Below, one piece after another: positions 12,970 through 15,096 of a DNA stretch of 15,096 nt. The stretch covers positions 1 to 15,096 of the forward strand of contig JAFTMQ010000158.1 of the NCBI GenBank assembly GCA_017452305.1, given 5' to 3'. The position numbers and the translations under genes were made by a program. Below the pieces are notes generated by a model that made no database searches, was not told the origin of the DNA, and saw nothing but the letters and a program-made list of their open reading frames with translations. Within the stretch, counting starts at the first letter, position 1. Each line of letters opens with the position of its first letter. Origin of the DNA: Clostridia bacterium. Its GTDB lineage: Bacteria > Bacillota > Clostridia > Christensenellales > Borkfalkiaceae.

Positions 12970-12998
12970 TTGACAAGCTTGGAAGAAGTTGCTATAAT
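12970..12998 (+). promoter_or_regulatory. Very strong promoter with A/T-rich UP-like element
   Basis: TTGACA (12970-12975), 17-nt spacer, TATAAT (12993-12998), both perfect. Upstream lies T8CTT and an A7T7 tract (12946-12959), typical of an UP element. The predicted start is near 13005. Confidence 0.9.
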
Positions 12999-13004
12999 AT
13001 AGGT

Positions 13005-13168
13005 GTTATGAGAAGGCATGTATGCTTGCCGCGCGCCGCGCGGAACAACGGCAGGAGTCGTTTTATAAATCAAAATACCGTTTTTATGAACGTAGCTCAT
13101 CGCGTATGGCTTGCGATGGGTTTTCCTTCGTTAATTATTGGGTGTGGCGTAATGCTACACCTTTTTTT
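13005..13168 (+). ncRNA. Structured leader or small RNA, terminated upstream of the Na/Pi cotransporter
   Basis: A perfect promoter and a textbook terminator enclose about 164 nt. Visible helices: GCAT-GT-ATGC (13016-13025); CTTGCCG with CGGCAGG (13025-13031, 13049-13055), competing with CCGCGC-GCC-GCGCGG (13029-13043); CTCATCGC with GCGATGGG (13096-13103, 13113-13120); and the terminator. I cannot match it to 6S, SRP, tmRNA or a riboswitch class I know. It may be a free small RNA, or a regulatory leader, because the cotransporter 60 bp downstream has no convincing promoter of its own. A 58-codon ORF (13008-13184) runs through it and past the terminator and is probably fortuitous. Confidence 0.5.
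13141..13168 (+). terminator. Intrinsic terminator of the structured RNA
   Basis: GGTGTGGC (13141-13148), loop GTAAT, GCTACACC (13154-13161): 8 pairs including one G-T, followed by T7 (13162-13168). Confidence 0.92.
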
Positions 13169-13228
13169 GTGCCAAACTATCTAATATTGCAAAAATTCTA
13201 ATAAATTTTATATAAAGGAGAAAACACT

Positions 13229-14881
13229 ATGTTAACTGCATTTCTAATGTTACTTGCAGGCGTTGGCGTATTCATTGCGGGTATGAATATGCTCAGTCAG
13301 GAGCTCGAAAAGAGCGCAGGGGGCGGTTTAAAAAAGTTGCTCGGTAAAATCACGGGCAATCGTTTTGCGGGCGTCGGCGTCGGTGCGGGCGTAACGGCAA
13401 TCGTTCAAAGCTCGTCCGCAACGAGCGTTATGGTCATCGGTTTTGTAAACGCAGGAGTGCTCACTCTTGCACAAGCCACTTCCGTGATTATGGGTGCGAA
13501 TATCGGTACGACGATTACGGGTATTATCGTATCCTTGAAATCCTTGCCGATTGGCGAATTTGCGGCGGCGCTTGCGTTCGTCGGCGTTATGATGCAATTT
13601 TTTAAAAAGGATATTGTAAAGCAAATCGGCGGTATTTTGTGCGGGTTTGGTTTGATTTTCGTTGGGCTCGATATTATGGGTACGGCGTTGGATAGACAAG
13701 AAATTAAGGATTTCTTCATTGAAATGTTCAAGCATATCAATTTTCCTTTGCTTCTTATCCTTGTCGGCGCGTTGTTTACGGGCGTTATTCAAAGCTCCTC
13801 TGCGGCTACGGGTATTTTTATTACGATGGTCGGCACGGGCGCGTTGGAATTGGACGCGGCGTTGTTCTTGGTGCTCGGCTCGAATATCGGTACCTGCGTG
13901 ACGGCGGCGATTGCGTGTATCGGCGCGGGCACAAACGCAAAACGGACGGCGCTTATTCACCTTATGTTCAATATCATCGGTACGATTGTGTTTACGGCGG
14001 TCATTTGGCCCTTGCAAACGCAAGTGGTATGGTTGCTTCAAAAAATCCCCAACCCCGAAATGCAGTTGGCTTGGTTCCACGTTATCTTCAACGTAACTAC
14101 CACCGCGATTTTGCTTCCGTTCATCAAACAGCTCGTTTGGGCGGCGGAAAAGCTCATTCCCGACAAGAAGAAGGGGGAAGAAGCGCATCGTTTGCGTTTC
14201 GTGGACGAACTCTTGCTTAAAACGCCGTCCGTTGCGTTGATGCAAGTAAAAAAAGAGGTGAATTATATGGCGGCGCTTGCGCGTGAAAACCTGGAACGGT
14301 CTTTTGCGGCGATGAAAGGCGACGGCGAAAAGATTTTTAAGGGCATTGCGGAAAAAGAGGGGGTTATCGACTTTACAAATAAGGCGTTGACAAAGTATCT
14401 TATCAAGCTTTCTCCGCTTGTCGATAGCCACGACGAAAAGGCAATCGGTGCGTATTTCCACGTCCCCAACGACTTGGAGCGCGTAGGCGACCACGCGGAA
14501 AACTTCGGCGAAATCGGTGTGCAAATGCAGGCGGCGGCGCTTGCGTTTAGCGACGGTGCAAAGGCAGAGCTTTTGGAAATGGAAAAGAAGGTGTTGCAGA
14601 TGTTCGATATTGCGCTTAGCGCAATTACGAGCGGCGACGCGGCACATTTGAACGAATTGACGGCGCTCGAAAACGAAGTGGACGGATTAAAACGTGAGCT
14701 TTCGTCCAAGCACTACGCCCGTCTTGCGGAAGGGAAGTGTAAGATTGAGCTTAGTCCCTATTTCACCTCTACCGTTTCGGGGCTTGAAAGAGTTGCCGAC
14801 CACCTTGTCAACGTCGGTTACAGTATTTTGAACCCTACCGGCTCGCAAAGCGAAGCGCAAAAAGAGGGGGCAAAGGCATAA
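13229..14881 (+). CDS. Na+/phosphate cotransporter family protein with PhoU-like C-terminal domain
   Basis: Membrane protein of the NptA/YjbB type, predicted sodium-coupled phosphate transport (import or export). The 550-residue protein has two inverted Na_Pi_cotrans repeats: GVTAIVQSSSATS with MGANIGTTITG (54-66, 89-98), and GVIQSSSAATG with LGSNIGTCVTA (185-195, 216-226). Each QSSSA-GxNIGT pair is the family signature. Helices fill residues 1-310. Residues about 335-535 are a PhoU-like helical domain with metal-binding-type DLERVGDHAEN (415-425) and GLERVADHLVN (518-528). ATG 13229 is preceded by AAAGGAG at 8-nt spacing. The upstream RNA and terminator may control it; terminator 14905-14935 follows. 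A 439-codon antisense ORF is a shadow. Confidence 0.93.
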   Translation: MLTAFLMLLAGVGVFIAGMNMLSQELEKSAGGGLKKLLGKITGNRFAGVGVGAGVTAIVQSSSATSVMVIGFVNAGVLTLAQATSVIMGANIGTTITGIIVSLKSLPIGEFAAALAFVGVMMQFFKKDIVKQIGGILCGFGLIFVGLDIMGTALDRQEIKDFFIEMFKHINFPLLLILVGALFTGVIQSSSAATGIFITMVGTGALELDAALFLVLGSNIGTCVTAAIACIGAGTNAKRTALIHLMFNIIGTIVFTAVIWPLQTQVVWLLQKIPNPEMQLAWFHVIFNVTTTAILLPFIKQLVWAAEKLIPDKKKGEEAHRLRFVDELLLKTPSVALMQVKKEVNYMAALARENLERSFAAMKGDGEKIFKGIAEKEGVIDFTNKALTKYLIKLSPLVDSHDEKAIGAYFHVPNDLERVGDHAENFGEIGVQMQAAALAFSDGAKAELLEMEKKVLQMFDIALSAITSGDAAHLNELTALENEVDGLKRELSSKHYARLAEGKCKIELSPYFTSTVSGLERVADHLVNVGYSILNPTGSQSEAQKEGAKA

Positions 14882-14904
14882 ACGACTACAACTGCATATA
14901 TGTG

Positions 14905-14935
14905 CAAAACCCCGAGTGAGGCGCTCGGGGTTTTG
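14905..14935 (+). terminator. Intrinsic terminator after the Na/Pi cotransporter
   Basis: CAAAACCCCGAG (14905-14916), loop TGAGGCG, CTCGGGGTTTTG (14924-14935): a perfect 12-bp stem with T4GT3 at its end. Confidence 0.92.
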
Positions 14936-15021
14936 TTTGTCATACATAAAAATGACGGAAAATCAAGCAAATTTGAGTTTTAGTTGAGGGTGATTTTCCT
15001 TTCTTAATATATCATATAGTA

Positions 15022-15027
15022 TATAAT
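15022..15027 (+). promoter_or_regulatory. Candidate -10 element of the last gene
   Basis: TATAAT at 15022-15027, 19 bp before ATG 15047, in AT-rich sequence. No good -35 sits at 16-18 nt spacing, so the call is weak. The rest of 14936-15046 shows nothing else I can support. Confidence 0.35.
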
Positions 15028-15046
15028 CGAGAAAATAGGGGGGCAT

Positions 15047-15096
15047 ATGAGGAAGAAAAGAAAGTGGTGGTTTCGCTTGATTAAGAAGATTACCAC
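15047..15096 (+). CDS. 5' end of a gene, cut by the window edge
   Basis: ATG 15047 is preceded by a purine-rich AGGGGGG (15037-15043) and opens a frame without stops to the window end, encoding MRKKRKWWFRLIKKITT. The strongly basic, Trp-containing start suggests a membrane-associated protein, such as an acyltransferase, but 17 residues cannot identify it. Confidence 0.55.
   Translation, partial: MRKKRKWWFRLIKKIT

Noticed and set aside
13187..13216. Separate promoter just before the Na/Pi gene (TTGCAA-N18-TATAAA)
   Set aside because: It is a weak match with 18-nt spacing, and its predicted start would fall beyond the Shine-Dalgarno, leaving the gene without a ribosome binding site.
13328..14647. 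439-codon minus-strand ORF opposite the Na/Pi cotransporter
   Set aside because: Arg/His-rich translation typical of antisense shadows; the plus-strand has family signatures and Shine-Dalgarno.

Overview
The window reads like a chromosomal segment of a low-to-mid GC Gram-positive anaerobe of the class Clostridia (Bacillota), probably an uncultured animal-gut member. Evidence: purine-rich AGGAGG-type ribosome binding sites, intrinsic hairpin-plus-T-run terminators, TTGACA-N17-TATAAT promoters, a type III glutamine synthetase, the paired radical-SAM/TIGR03915-type DNA repair genes, and a cytoplasmic GH29 fucosidase. Of 13 complete genes, 12 stop at TAA, one at TGA and none at TAG.

Layout. (1) 2-1345 (+): a TIR-domain protein with a C-terminal zinc ribbon, interrupted near its TIR start by an in-frame TAG. 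(2) 1364-4185 (+): a tight three-gene sugar operon (GH29 alpha-L-fucosidase, ROK sugar kinase, GmhA-like SIS isomerase) closed by a strong terminator. (3) 4316-5097 (+): a single small membrane-protein gene with its own promoter and a bidirectional terminator. (4) 5124-6295 (-): an AT-rich accessory patch with a S23/TIGR02436 four-helix-bundle protein, an overlapping SAM methyltransferase, and upstream of them an array of short hairpins punctuated by a GTGATAT-like heptamer. (5) 6300-9160 (-): glnN (glutamine synthetase III) and nadE (NAD synthetase), a nitrogen/NAD operon with a consensus promoter, an upstream palindrome and a leader hairpin. (6) 9339-10310 (+): a divergently transcribed beta-propeller-like protein. 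(7) 10311-10739: a 429-bp convergent intergenic region packed with hairpins, including a second heptamer-hairpin array. (8) 10740-12854 (-): a DNA repair pair, radical SAM (TIGR03916-like) then TIGR03915-like. The promoter carries two LexA-box-like palindromes, the radical SAM gene looks leaderless, and its product ends with a beta-clamp-binding motif QLDLF. (9) 12970-14935 (+): a very strong promoter driving a structured leader or small RNA with its own terminator, then a Na+/phosphate cotransporter with a PhoU-like tail and terminator. (10) 15047 onward: the start of a further gene, cut by the window.

The two most interesting items are the heptamer-hairpin arrays (6085-6295 and 10360-10506), which share one grammar (self-complementary stems of differing sequence, a nearly constant 7-nt linker, linker orientation switching mid-array), and the SOS-like control region of the DNA repair pair. 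I could not assign the arrays to any described repeat family from the sequence alone.
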